From Vanilla planifolia (lineage: Eukaryota; Streptophyta; Magnoliopsida; Asparagales; Orchidaceae), in assembly GCA_023846275.1 (NCBI GenBank), contig CM043868.1, positions 5,227,153-5,291,152 on the forward strand: DNA of 64,000 bases. The letters run 5' to 3'. Below, in pieces: positions 24,033 to 36,450 of the stretch. Made by a program: the position numbers and the translations under genes. Under the pieces are notes generated by a model. It made no database searches. It saw only the letters and a list, made by a program, of their open reading frames with translations, and was not told the DNA's origin. Each line of letters begins with the position of its first letter. The first letter of the stretch is position 1.

Positions 24033-25954
24033 TGACTAACTCACAAGAAGGGGTGAATTATTTATTTTAGAAAGTTCTTAGTTAATTTTAAAATTTTTTG
24101 TGTGAGATGGAAAGCAAAAATAAATGGCATGAGATATTTTTGGATGGATAATCCAATCTTAGATCTATATCCTCCCTAATCCAATAACTAGGCTTGTAAG
24201 AATAAATGAGTCCTTTTTGTCAAAATACTAATAAGTATAATCCCTTACAAAAAGATATCCATGAGGGGACAAAAAATGTTCTCAAAAGAGCCACAAAAAG
24301 AAAAACTCATGAGTGTCAAAACAAGTAATGGCTGAAGAGAAAATTATATCACTTGCACAATCAAATCTTATGATAATCTTACAACTTTTCACTTACAATT
24401 AAAGTAGCACAACTAATGTATAAATCTAAAAAAGTGTTTCCCAATGATAATGCAATGGAATGAAGAGAATATAGATTGGAGTAGCTAATGCAACTCACTA
24501 ATTTTAGATTCAAAGCCCTAAGTAGATGTGTTATCATTTTAACCATTATTGAAGCTCGAGTAGACCTTTTGATTAATGTAGCAATTTTCATTCCCCTCTT
24601 TTTAAGTGCATTTTGATGACTTCTATACACCTTAAAACATTATCATATTATTTTAGGCAATCCTTAATGGCTAAATAAAAGTTCTAATGATATTAACTAA
24701 ACATTACACCACTCCAGTTATGTTTGTACTTGTATGGTCAGGAGATTATACTAAATGACACTACAAAACAATTGGTCACCCAAGTGATCAACATATCCAA
24801 TCAACTTTATAAACCAACTCAAAATGTTTCATACATGTATGATGAAGCTCATCATATTATACGATGAAGTTCAAAGCAAAGACTTAGATTTATCACTCTT
24901 GGGTTTTATGTACTTCATATAAGTATGATACATGAGTGTATTTGTATAAGGACTTTTGACTTTATTAGTTTTTTTATTATAGATTAATGATACAACTATA
25001 ACAAGTAATATCATATAATATAACACCTTCAGTTTAATTATTTTTTTATGTCAATTCTAGTCTCATTATGGTGAAACTAATCATATAAGGATAATATACA
25101 ATATTGTATTATATGATATAGTTGTACAAAGTTTTATCAATTTTAGTTTTAAGAAAAAAAAATTGTACCACTATGATGGTGATATCTTACAATATAAAAT
25201 GCCTTCTAGATCATATTAACTTAGCTTGTCTAATTTGATCCTTTATCTATTAATGTATATAAGCTTATTTTACAAGTATGATAGATACATCATATTGTAC
25301 TATCAGTATGCAATTTAAGTATTATGCTATATATTAGCTTGATTCCTTTTTAAACTTGATTCTTATTATTTTCTATAATGTAACAACTATAATATGCTTA
25401 AGTTCTAGCTTTATTTTAATAATTAGACTCAATAGATGATGAATAGGCAACTAACACATGTATGAGGAAGGGGAATAACATAGAAGAATGCATGTCCTAT
25501 CATGTTTCTAGATCCATTGTATTTATTATATCATTTTGTTTTAATTCCAATGACTACACACTCATGGTTTGTTTACAAAGCCAATTAAGTATGAATATGA
25601 TAAGAATACAAAAGCAATGCATGTTAAGGCATATGAATTACCTAATCTATGCATGTGTATGAATGATAAAAAGAAACATGGATGCCTTTCTTACCACAAG
25701 AAAAGTAGTGTAGGTTTTACATTCTAGCTAGTAATGTAAGTGAAGATGGACTCAAGATGGAGAACTACTCCACCAACAGCTAAATTCACATGGCTTCAAG
25801 ATATGATGGTTGAACCACCTCCTTCTTAAGCAATGAATCGAAGTATTTGATCATGCATGTATGTACACTACACAAACTTCTTTAGTCCATATCTATACAT
25901 CAAATCTCATAACACATATTAGTTCACAAATGCATCATTTGTTGTCATTAAACA
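24033..25954 (-). mobile_element. Solo LTR of Sirevirus-like copia, minus strand, inserted in gag
   Basis: Both termini can be seen. On the minus strand the element starts TGTTTAATGACAACAAATGA (plus 25954 leftwards), matching the GATGACAACAAAATCATTATG start of the LTR at 48.97 kb. It ends with ATTCACCCCTTCTTGTGAGT...CA at plus 24033. The length is 1922 bp. Gag coiled-coil coding sequence lies on both sides in the same orientation, so this is an insertion rather than part of the host element. The dyad array occupies about 24830-25310. No internal coding region is present. Five-base flanks (TAGAT on the left) are not conserved as a target-site duplication. Confidence 0.7.
24830..25310. repeat. 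Dyad array within the solo LTR
   Basis: Members near 24830 (CATGTATGATGAAGCTCATC), 24913, 25010, 25085 (ATATTGTATTATATGATATA), 25165 and 25273 (TATGATAGATACATCATATT) are spaced about 75-110 bp. They lie about 0.8-1.3 kb from the LTR 3' end. Confidence 0.6.
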
Positions 25955-27100
25955 ACTTATTGAATAGGAGCCAACACCAAATTTGTGAACTTGAAGGATT
26001 ATGTGATGATACTAAGAAGGAAAATGAATCATTATGTTAAAGTGCAAAATTGCATACTTCCTCTCTTACTGACACACATAATAAACTGAATGAACATAAA
26101 AATATACATTGCTCTTTTATTCAATTATTGAAACTTAAAAATGACATGTTCAGGAAGGAGAATGTTGAATTGAAAATGGAACTAGAATCTCATGCCTCTA
26201 TTGAGAGTGAGTTAAATCAATTTAGGTTAAGTATGTTGTTTCTACTTTACATGTACATACTTAATCATTATCTATTGATCATGTGAAAGAGAAATATCTT
26301 AAGAGTCTTCTATATGCATTCTATTATACTATTAATTTATATACATCTCTTGTTAGTATTCAATCAAGAATTGTTTTTAATTATTATTCTCAAGGCACAC
26401 ATCTTCATCAAATTCCATGCAAGAAAGTTAATTAATGAAAAAGCTAATAAATATGCATGGGAACTTAAAGAAGGTTTCTTTTATGCTTACAACTCAAAAT
26501 CACATTAATCTCACACTACCTCTACTTATGAACCTATGATGGATTAAATTCTTAAGATTAAGACTTAGGTAGATGTGTATGTGTATCTCTATAATAAAGA
26601 TCTATGGAAAAAAAGCTAATAAATTTGCATGGGTACCTAAAGGATGTTCTTCTTGTGTTTACAATTCCATATCACATAAATCTTACATTACCTCTTCTTG
26701 TGAATCCAAGAGAGTTGGGGTTCTTAAGATTAATACATTGATAGATATGTAAGAATATCTTAATGATAAGAATTTATGAAAACAAAAGCTAATAAATTTG
26801 CATGGGTACCTAAAGGATGCTCTTCTTATGTTTACAACTTAATATTACATAAGTCTCACACTACCTCTACTTGTGAACCCAAAATAGTTTGGGTTTCTAA
26901 GTTTAAGACTTAAGAAAATGTGCAGATGTGTCTTTATAATATAGAGACAAACCTTGACTTGTGAGCATCACTTGTCAATAGATCAAAGTATGCAATATTG
27001 GTCCTTAATCATTGATAAATGTTGAAATATTAATTGAGACTATTGAATATAATATTGATAAAATATGCATTCCTTAGGTTAGAATGATGGTTAGAAACTT
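25955..27100 (+). pseudogene. Sirevirus-like gag relic, second part (coiled coil and WVPKG linker)
   Basis: This continues the gag frame broken at 24033. CELEGLCDDTKKENESL is followed by a long coiled coil (SLTDTHNKLNEHKNIH, FRKENVELKMELES) up to about 26260. It then gives three tandem versions of the linker normally written like NYVWVPKG...WVPK in Sirevirus polyproteins (FAWVPKGCSSCVYN and FAWVPKGCSSYVYN are the clearest). The tail (about 26930-27010) aligns by eye with the same region at 42.05-42.15 kb. Stops and frameshifts are frequent. No integrase or reverse transcriptase is recognisable downstream. Confidence 0.65.
26441..26957 (+). repeat. Tandem triplication of a 172-173 bp gag-linker segment
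   Basis: Three units start at 26441, 26613 and 26786 with AAGCTAATAAAT. Each contains GCATGGG(T/A)A(C/A)(C/T)T(A/T)AAG, ACAACT or ACAATT, a TCAC or TCATA run, CACTACCTCT or CATTACCTCT, and a TTAAGA stretch. Related coding sequence in the other gag relic (about 41990-42080) shows only one partial unit. Confidence 0.88.
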
Positions 27101-27289
27101 AGTTTGACTAGACAAGTGCTCTTACTTAGAGTAAGAGATACTAAAAGATCTTTGGAATTACTATTGAAGTTATGTGGAGAGGGAAAGATTTAATAAATGA
27201 GTTTATATTTTAGCTTGACAATGAAACCATGATAAATTAAAAGGAGTGATTTAAATAAAGGAAAACATAAAAAAATATATTTAATATAG

Positions 27290-27660
27290 TATGAATTGAC
27301 TTATTGTACAATACATACCATTTTTTGTACCACTACTGACCATAACTGATTGACTAAAAATCATCATATTATATAAAATTTTTTTTGTATAGTATAATAA
27401 GTGTGTACTTTATCATCTTGTTGGTTTAAATAGGTAAGAATTCATTGGAGATTATGATATAAGAAATCATATAATACAATTTAGTTTTTAGGCACAATCA
27501 AATATGTAAGATTTGCATTGTACAATATGATTTTATCTTTCATACTTATACATTCTTTGTCTGTGATGCTTATTTCATAAGATAAGATTGTTTAAACACC
27601 ATTAAATACTATTATTTTATTTCTTGTATAATACAATTTATAAACTATATATACCATTGA
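27290..27660. repeat. Dyad array, fragment of another LTR
   Basis: Members near 27300 (TATTGTACAATACATACCA), 27365, 27455, 27517 (TTGTACAATATGATTTTATC) and 27620 are spaced 60-105 bp. No LTR terminus is visible nearby, so the owner element is undefined. It lies downstream of the gag relic and is probably a separate insertion. Confidence 0.5.
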
Positions 27661-28785
27661 GTTACTAGATTCTTTTGCTTAGTTAATCATATTCCTCTGA
27701 TGTGAAGGAAAATCATCACTTGCCAATTTTTTTGTATAATCTCAAATGCAAGCTCTAAAAGTTCAATTTCTTGGCCAAGATCCTTGATAATTAGTTGGAG
27801 TAATGATCTACAATCCTTCCATAATTATTTTTAGTAATACATTATTATCTCTTAATGTTAAATTCTGTATAATATTTGACATTTGTTCTCACTATAAGGT
27901 AATTTGTTGATTCCATGGAATAAGTTTTAAATATAAACATTTATGCTAATAGGAATACATATTAAGTGCATATAATCTTCAAATAGGAATATATATTTGT
28001 GAGCTATTGTGTAGTTTCTATTAAAATAAGAAGCATCCAAGAACAAAGAAGTTAAAGCCCTCAACAACCCTATTCAAGTCTAAGGTCAATGTAGAGGCAT
28101 ATGAGTTAATTAAAAGGTGCATCATTAATGTAGCAATGCCTATATCGACAAGGCTTGAATCACACCCAAATGACGTGTTATTTATGTTAGTAGAACTGGC
28201 TTTGAGGATTTATTGCAAGTAAATCATCATTTAATAGGGATATTCTTATAAAACTTTATAGTAACTATAAGATTACAAAAGATTTTAGTGTTTCAAAGTC
28301 ATATCTTTGTAGGATCAATGTGGATATCAAAGGTGATATTAATATCTTTTTCAACATCCCTATTTCTAGGCTATCTCTATGGCCCTAATAATGGAAGTAA
28401 TTCTTATAATGGGAACAAGTGAACTAGGAAATTTATCGTAACCCCTCCAAGATGCATATTTAAGAGAAGGCATTTGGTTTCAAAACCATATTAGATTCAA
28501 TATTTTTTGAGAAATATACAAGAGGAGATAGGCACATGAGCGCACCATGGATCTTAATGGTTGTCTACCATCACTTGAGAGGCCAATCATTTGATCTAGC
28601 AAAGACAATTTTTAAATTGAGGAAGAAAATCACTATGTTGACAAGTTCCAAATACAAGATAAGGTTGAATTTGACTTATGGGTATACCTTGCCCAAAACT
28701 TTTGTTATAAATACAACACTAGAGTAGAAGACTTGGATTACATTCTCAAAAAAATTTAAAGAAGTTGATATGAAGACAATTCAAC
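27660..28785. other. AT-rich stretch without a recognised gene
   Basis: Probably decayed internal retrotransposon sequence. A 63-codon frame at 28536-28727 (starts MSAPWILMVVYHHLRG) shows no family motif that I recognise. Confidence 0.35.
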
Positions 28786-29060
28786 ATTTTGTGATGATCA
28801 TGAGGTTTGATGATCATAAACAAAGCTTGTGTTAAATAATGTGTGTTTTAGTTGTGAAATGGGTAATGAATGATTGTGGAGGAAAAAGACAAATACTGAA
28901 AATAGGAATGAGATGTGGTGTCTTTGCTTAAGGATGTTGGCTTAATATGCAAACCATGGAGCCTTGTAAACACTTGGTAAAGTGATTAACAATTTGGAGC
29001 TTCACATTTATTATGTTACTTTGGTTAGATTGTTAAACCTTTGCCTATACATTGTGGTGT
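28786..29060 (+). mobile_element. 5' part of a Sirevirus-like LTR, cut off by a LINE
   Basis: The segment (GTGTTTTAGTTG, GGTAATGAATGATTGT, TGGTGTCTTTGCTTAAGGAT, GGAGCCTTGTAAACA, GGAGCTTCACATTTA, TTTGGTTAGAT) matches 47310-47535 almost block by block. That region is the start of the LTR at 47267. Similarity stops where a poly(T) run begins at 29061, the 3' end of a minus-strand LINE. Confidence 0.65.
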
Positions 29061-32000
29061 TTTTTTTTGAAATTTTCAATTTTTGTTGCTCATGAGAAAA
29101 CTAAGATTATAAATATATAAGCTAATTCAAAGATCATAAATCATAATACAAGAGAGTTGTATCACTCAAAGGAAGGTGTAATTTATAGACAGCCATTTTT
29201 TCTATTACTTTTCTATTTTCTATGTTCATATTCTATGCTTAAATAGTTATTAAATAAGGAAAGTGTTTTTAGCCTTGTAAGCCCTAACTAAGGCATTTGA
29301 TTTCTCCCTAAGAACTAGCTCTAAAAGGTAGATCTCATTAGTCGTGCCAATGCATTAGTCATTATGTTACTTTCTCTATAAATCTATTATACTTGTATTG
29401 ATATGTCAAGAAGTATCTACTTAAATCCTTTGAATGTTTGAAAGCATACTAAGGAGTAATAGAGTTGCCATTTAACATGTTGGCAATTTACTTTGAATCC
29501 ATTTTAATGAGTAGCTATAGAATACCTTTGCTAATATAGAGTTATAACCCATGTAAAAGAGCCATATCTTACATTTCCATGTTGGTTTTATTGTCATAGT
29601 ATATAGAAATTGCCCGTATAATCCTACCTTGATCATCTCTAAGCATACCACCCCTAGATTCCCTTTTATATGATTGAAATTAATCTTGAAGAAATTTGGA
29701 GGTAGTGTTGATTAGCACACAGTAGAATTTTGAATTATTCTATACTTGGAGAAAGCATCCATCAATCCCATTGAAGCTAAAGTAAAATTCACTTGGCATT
29801 TTTGAGTGAAAGGAAAACTTACTAGCATCTTTTGAAGAAGAAACCATTTGTTGTTGCAAATTCTTGACAAAAAAATAATTTTTCTCTTAAATAAAAAATT
29901 GTTTCTAGCTTTCCAAATTTCTTAGAAAATAATGTTTAGTAGCAAGAGAATACTTCTCCTTAAGCCTATGCAGTATCACTATATATCCTCTAGTGATGTA
30001 GCATATGATGAAAAATTGGCTGCTTTGATCTAGAATTTTTTATATTTCTTAGAAGTATTGTTAAACCTAATGTCCTTACTCACGACCAACAAATGCATGA
30101 TCTATTGTATCAGTAATAGGACAATTATAACTCTTTGATAGGATCTAGAAACCAAAACTACACATAATTGTTGGGAAGGGGGAATCTTCATGAAACAATT
30201 GAGATCTTGGGTGGTAGTCAATCATTCCAAATATGTCTTCTCCATTATGATACCTTTTTTTCCTTATTAAGCTCTAGCCTAAAAAAGGAGTGAATTGCCC
30301 ATTATTTGTCAAGGATCAATATTTGCACCACTCTAATCCTATAATCATCATGTGTTGATCCACACTTTGTTGAACTTGCTAAATTTGCATACATGTATTA
30401 GATACTCTTAATTTCTCTTTTTGTCCTTATATTTAGGTTGCATGAGTCTTGCCCATAAGAAGTTCTAATTGTTAAGTTTCCAGCATAGTTTATAATTGAA
30501 TTTGGTATGTAAATCCTCAAAATTTTTAATGCTTACACCATTTCCTTCTAAAGAAAGGCAAACCTTTCTCCAATTACTCCATCTCATTTATACCCATTCC
30601 ATAAGCTACCTCACAAAAAACCATTTAGATTTCTTTCCAGCATTGAGATGTGTTTGGAGGATTCTTTATCAATAATATGTGAAATAGCATGGATTCAATC
30701 ACATGCTTTATAAGCATTAGTCTACCAACCATTGAAAGAAGCTATAACTTCCAACCTATAATTTTGCTAGTTATCTTATCTAATAGCAATTCAAATAAAG
30801 GTAGTTTCTTTCTACCTTTAGATAAGTTGCAACCCAAATAGGTTAATGAGAGCTTATTGTTTTTGAATCCTAACTTTTTGGAGAGCTAAAGACAACAAGC
30901 TATTGGATATGTTTTGAAAATATAATTTGGCTTTTTTTTGTTTGTTAATACACAAACCTAATTCCTCTCAAAATAATAATATGAAATTATTGATCTTGTG
31001 TATTCATTTCTTGCTCCTCTTTGTGAAGATGATTAAATCATCTACAAAACAAATATGTGAGATGTTAATATTACATTTCAGCATAATAAAGGGACAAATT
31101 GTATTGTTAAACTATAGTTTATTGGCCCCTTACTAAAGGCATTCACAACTAGAATAAATAATAATGGGAAAAATATATTACCATTGCTTCCATCACAAGG
31201 CTTGAAAAAATTCTTTACAAACACTATTAATTATGACTAAGAACCAATTTCAATGTGGAATATTCATAATAAGATGGAAAAGTTGGTGGTCAAACCCAAA
31301 TCATAACAATGTGTTGAGGAGAAAATTTTAAGATAAGTAATAAAAACAATGAGTGATCTAATGAAGATTTGCATAGGTGCTCAACTAAAGACATATTATA
31401 ATCCTATAACTTTTGGTGATTAATAAGAATACAATCTAGCCTTTTCTAGACTATATGATCCATCCTTTTTGTAGACCATGTGAAGATGGAACTTGAGAAT
31501 TGTAGATGGATTAGACCACGTTACTAGATAGTGTCCTAGAATTTTACCTTGGTGATAACATCTTTTAGACCATTCCTTTATATTCCTCAAGTGCAATTAT
31601 TATATCGAAGTCATCACCTACCATCCAAGGAGATGTGATAGAAGAAGCAATGTTGCTTAGCTTGGTCCACAAAATCCTCATTAGCCATGCATTTTATATA
31701 TACAAATTTACAAGATACTATCCAAACACAAACATGTGTACTAAATTTAACATGCACAAACTGATCCTTATCCTCTTTAACTTAGCAAGTAAAGTTGTTG
31801 ATCCAAAGAAATGAAATTTTATTATTATAATTACTTATAACACCACCAAATTTGAAGGTTTGGCAAATGAAGTCAAGCTTCTTACTACCGATAAGCGGTT
31901 TGAATAAAATGAGAAATGAAAATTCTTGTGTTTGAGTTGTTTGTGTTTAGAAATAGCCTCCTTACTAAATGCTCCATGTACATTTCATAGTAGTGCATTA

Positions 32001-33100
32001 ATCATTAATAGATAAAAAGGGTGGATCGATGTTGGATTTTGACTTTTGTCTTGTAAACTAGCAAGATACTACCTACATTTGACTGTTCTTATAATGCCCT
32101 TTTTTCACCTCATTAGAATGAAATCATCCCCATTGTTTGAAGTAAAATTTACTTCAAGCATTTAGGCATTTGGAGCTTGACTAGTGCGCTTTTTATAGTG
32201 CTAGCACTTTGAAAACATTTCCCTCCTTGATGATGGAACTTTTGAGTTTGACATGGAGATATGTCTTTCTTCTAGTGATGTTTTTCTTGCTTTAATATTG
32301 TTGTCATCTCTAATTGCATCTAATGACATCCCTGGGCAAGAGCAATCCTTTTTGAAATCTATGACAAGGGACTTAATGGAAATGTTAGTTGTAAGAAGTT
32401 GTCAAGCCTCATGCTCCACCTGGTAATGTGATAACTCCACCTACTTTTCTTTCTCCACATATTTAACTTGATTGTTGTTTTGGCTTTACATAAACATGCA
32501 ATGGATTAGCTTCTTCATTTTGAGATTTAGGCTTCTCTGATTTTTTATTTTCCACCATGAGCAATTTACATTCTTTCTTTGTACGACCTTACTTGTGGTA
32601 GTTGATACAATAAGATGGAACGTTTTTACACCTTACATTTTATCATCTACCATCATCTTTGTAGCCTTAGCATTTGGATATTCTCATCTAATTTGGGATC
32701 TCTTTTGTGAGGCCCACTTTCACACATACTTTAGCAATATGTGACCTTGAGAGAGAGAGGTAGTAGCCAAATCTAACTTCAATGAAGTACCATTGGTTGA
32801 GGCTAGTGAGTAAATGGTTATTTTGTTAAATAAATGTAGTAAAGGTTCAAAAGCAACCAAACAGAGCAATCAAGGGTTAAGTATTGTATTGAAAATTTGG
32901 TGATCACTTCAAACTTTATTGGAAATTTCATAATATTTCATATCTCTTTCAACTAGCAAAGAAAAGTCTTCCTCCATTAAGAACTTAACGAAAACATGTT
33001 TTAAGTCTAGGTAATTGAACGAGTAAGAGCGATATGACTAATATTCTTTGCTACAATATTACATTTTAGTTGACCAAGGTATGTGCCTTCTTGTGATTTA
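29061..33100 (-). mobile_element. Near full-length decayed LINE, minus strand
   Basis: In minus-strand order, by-eye translation gives an ORF1 zinc-knuckle protein region (AKVCVKVGLTKEIP at about 32698-32738) and endonuclease (PWMVGDDFDIIIALEEYKG at about 31575-31631; a degraded SDHS block at about 31348-31365). Reverse transcriptase follows (CFVDDLIIF, FVDD at 31037-31048), then the SMVGRLMLIKHVIESM block (about 30680-30760). The last parts are the EIWKARNNFLF linker (about 29893-29922), RNase H (RGGMLRDDQGRII at about 29617-29660) and an NALARLM segment (29341-29385). A poly(T) run at 29061 marks the poly(A) end. No frame longer than about 70 codons survives, so it is far older than the LINE at 1420-5107. 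The right edge is approximate. Confidence 0.8.
29341..33010 (-). pseudogene. LINE ORF1 and ORF2 remnants
   Basis: ORF1 (about 32640-33010 on the minus strand) keeps the DUF4283-like segment ending LDLATTSL, followed by KVCVKV and a degraded CCHC knuckle. ORF2 runs from about 31750 to 29341 and retains, in the right order, endonuclease, reverse transcriptase, the linker after zf-RVT, and RNase H. All are in shifting frames with many stops. The catalytic reverse-transcriptase motif is FVDD rather than the usual FADD. The gene is dead. Confidence 0.75.
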
Positions 33101-33601
33101 AAAATTTGAAATTTGAATTGAATGTGTTCAAATGTGGAATATGGTAAAATTAAATATTGAATTTAAAATTTAAAATCTTATAATTTGAAAGCATAATTGA
33201 ATGGCAAGCATTAAGTTGCACCATATGAATGTTGATAAGATTGGGCTTAATGTCATGAGAATGATCCTATAATCTTATTATCCTTATTCTTAACATTATA
33301 TTCATCCTTATCCTTATCCATCAATGAATGCATAATAAAGATATGGATAAAATTCCTTAAATCAAAAAATTAGTGGTTAGATAAAGATAAAAGGACTAAA
33401 GAAAATTGGTAAGATGTGTGTATGAGTATTTATAAGATAAAAAATAGGATAAAAAATGTGTACAAATGTCTTATCCATATCTCCTTTATATTCTTAAATT
33501 TTAGGAATTTGATATGTTGACCAAGGAGTAATTAGAAACAATTTAACCTTTATTTGGATGAACCATCTACTTGATACTGTTGTAAAACATGTGAGACAAA
33601 A

Positions 33602-34240
33602 TGAATAAGAGGGGAGGGATGAATTGTGCGTTTGATAAATTTTTTTATTCAAAAAATTAGAAGAAAAAACTTTTGAGTTTGAAATAAATTATTCTTTTAT
33701 AAATATTATTAATGAAATAAAATTTCTTAATAAAAATTGAAATACACAAAATATTTTTAAATGGTTTAGCCAAAACTCATACATACATCCACTCTTGATC
33801 CTTCATTAGGCTTCCATTAACCACTCTTTTTTGTTGAAGCTATAGGGGAAAGCCAAATATACATCGATGCTCCAATAAGACATTAAAATCATAGAGATTT
33901 TAGTTAAATGAAAAAAATTAAAACTTTATAATTTTTCATCCACAAAAATTCCTATAACTTTAAGTTTTTAAATAAGAGTGATACTACTAATAAATGAAAT
34001 AGATATTATCAAAAAATATAGAAATGAATGCAAACAAAAGAAAGAGAAATAGAGATTGATAGAAATCCATAACTCCCATAATTGCATAGAAATTCATTGC
34101 TTATGTTTTGAATTCACTTAATCTCATATGAATTTTTTTTCAAATTAATTTACTAATATTAATAGCAAGCAAATAAATTCTATTTATAATTGAAATAAAA
34201 AAAAACTCTCTCAAAGAATAGAATCTCTTTTTTGAAAAGC
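33602..34240 (-). mobile_element. 3' portion of a Sirevirus-like LTR, minus strand
   Basis: On the minus strand, GTGGATGTATGTATGAGTTT followed by GGCTAAACCATTTAAAAATA matches GGTGGATGTAGGCATGAGTT and the following block in the LTR ending at 40811. It then ends CACAATTCATCCCTCCCCTC...TTCA at plus 33602. The rest of the LTR is missing; another repeat begins at about 34250. Whether one truncated the other cannot be told. Confidence 0.6.
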
Positions 34241-34249
34241 TAGTCATCA

Positions 34250-34960
34250 CTAACAGAGAATACGATATAGTTACTGTCCGATTAAGTGCACAGAGTAATA
34301 ACCATTCAAATCAAATTAAATGATAAAGGGTCTATAGCTAATCGCAGTAAGATAAGATCTAGACCATTTGATTCAAAAGCTAGATAGACAATGAAGATGG
34401 ACACGAATACTATTTATGAAGTGGAAAGACGTCCAACCATTTGATCAACCATCTTAGATGAATGTGTAAATGTAAGTGAACTACTTTAAAATGTAAGAAT
34501 CATCTAGAACATTTGATCATGAAAACTGAGTAATCGAGCTGTGCAAAAAGATAAAGTTTGAAAAGTAGTTCAATAATCCCACATTGCAAAACAAACCAAA
34601 TGTTTTGTGCATATAATATTTCTACTACATGTTATATTCATTCTAATGTGGTTGGATACCCTTGATGTTCTTGAAAAGTCATGACCTTGGTTGCCAGCAT
34701 GCATCTATGGGTTCGACCTGACCCAATTTACATAGACTAATTACAAATCTACCTTTACTTGTTTCACCTAAGCAAGTTTAGGGATAATTCCCTAAATCGA
34801 TTGATCTAAAAACTGTAATAGTAACCTTGACTTAGATCACTAATCAAGCTTAACTCATCTCAAATTTTACTTAGGCTCTTGACCTATGGGTCCCCAAAGC
34901 CAATGCCTGATAATATGAGCCACTTGACTCAAGCCCTTCGAGCTTAGAAGTGGGGTTAGA
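34250..34960 (+). repeat. Dispersed repeat X, copy 1
   Basis: This tract is less AT-rich than its surroundings and contains repeated phrases on the theme CCATTTGATCAACCATC and AATCCCACATTGCAAA. It ends with a segment including CTTGACCTATGGGTCCCCAA and GAGCCACTTGACTCAAGCCC. The reverse complement of about 60000-60660 has the same order of themes (GGATCATTTGATTC, AGTCTCACATTACTAGGC, GGCTCCCCCC, GCCCACTTGAGCC). The CCCACATTG motif is common near the ends of plant LTR retrotransposons and TRIMs. I do not recognise the family. Confidence 0.45.
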
Positions 34961-36450
34961 TGTTTAAGCAAAAATTTTTTTATAATAAGAATATTTTTAT
35001 AAAAAATATTTATAATATTTCAAAAACTCAAATAGGTTAAAAAATATAATTTGAAGAAAATTTACATAGGCATGAAAGATGATAATCCTAGGTGTCATAA
35101 TTGTAAAGAATTTAAAAGTTTAACATGTTAACTAAAGATATTTAAAAATATAGTTCTTTGTAGATTAGCCACTCTACAAAGATCATTATCTTTGGCTTTA
35201 AAGTTAGTAGATTGAAATATCAAATTAATTCACTATTTATACTATAATCCTTGCTCCAACAATCCTAGATGCTAGAATACACTTTGAGATTTAATTGAAA
35301 TAATACTAAGTTCAATAAGATAGTAGTAAATACTTAGCCTTAGTTTTTTTATCATCACATCAAGTGGTATAATATATACAACCCTAGCTATTTTTTTAAG
35401 CAATCACTTAAATTAAGAGCCAAGCCCAAGGATATTTAAAGCCTAGATAGATACTTTATGAGGGTTTAAAAAAGACCTAGATGTAAAGAACAATTGTAGA
35501 GGCTAAATGAGAGACTCAAGGAGTAAAGGAAATAAAATCATAATGAAGAAGAAAAAAGAGTGCTTGAGACCTAAAGGATTAAAAAAACCTAACTATGGAA
35601 AAGTCTTCCATATGGGTTACCAAGTAGGATGATCCTTATGATCATATATTAAATTTATCTAAGATCTAATGAAATATTCAAAGGGATTATTTTATTAGAT
35701 TACATATGGAACCTTGGAGAATTAATATCATAAAATCTACCTAATATTCTTCCATGAAATTGCTATGTAAAAAAAAAAAGAAAACTTATTTTATTATGAA
35801 TAATGAAAGTAGTTACTAACATGTAATGGTTTATTGACATTCATTTCTCATGAAAAATTATTAAAACCTACATAAATGTCCAACCCAAGAATGCAAATTA
35901 AGCTACATGAATTTATGCTTGCTTTGGTGGCTTTGTTTATTTGTACATGTGAATGGACTTAAAGAAGATTGTTGTTAAGAAGAAACATCACTAAACTGAG
36001 ATATGATCATGTGAAATACAACTAAAAGATAGCTAATTAAAGTCTCATGTTGGTTGTATGAGTAAGCTTGCATTAGTATGATAATGGTATGACATTTAAA
36101 AACTTGAAAGAGCAAACATATGGAGTGTATCTTACATGGTTGAGACATGGTAGTCTTGTTGTTTTATTATATTTTGCTAACAATATCTTTAATGATTTTC
36201 TCTTTTAATTAAATATGATGCATGATAATGTAGATTAATTCAATGTTTACTATCATGATTAGATATATAATTAATTAAGAATTTCATTGAATGATGAGCC
36301 AATTAATGTGTAAAATCGAGACTTCGTTTCTTAGTTTCATGTAGATTTTAGTTATTTGATATGCATATATGAGGTGAAACACCTCAATTAGTAATCATAA
36401 TGCCCAAAATTAATTAGGTAGTATGACATGATAAATATGTGATCTATTAT
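34961..36450. other. AT-rich stretch without a recognised gene
   Basis: No exon, RNA gene or diagnostic transposon motif is seen. Minus-strand frames are short and AT-rich. Confidence 0.4.

Noticed and set aside
28536-28727. 63-codon frame in AT-rich DNA
   Set aside because: No recognisable domain; probably decayed retrotransposon sequence.
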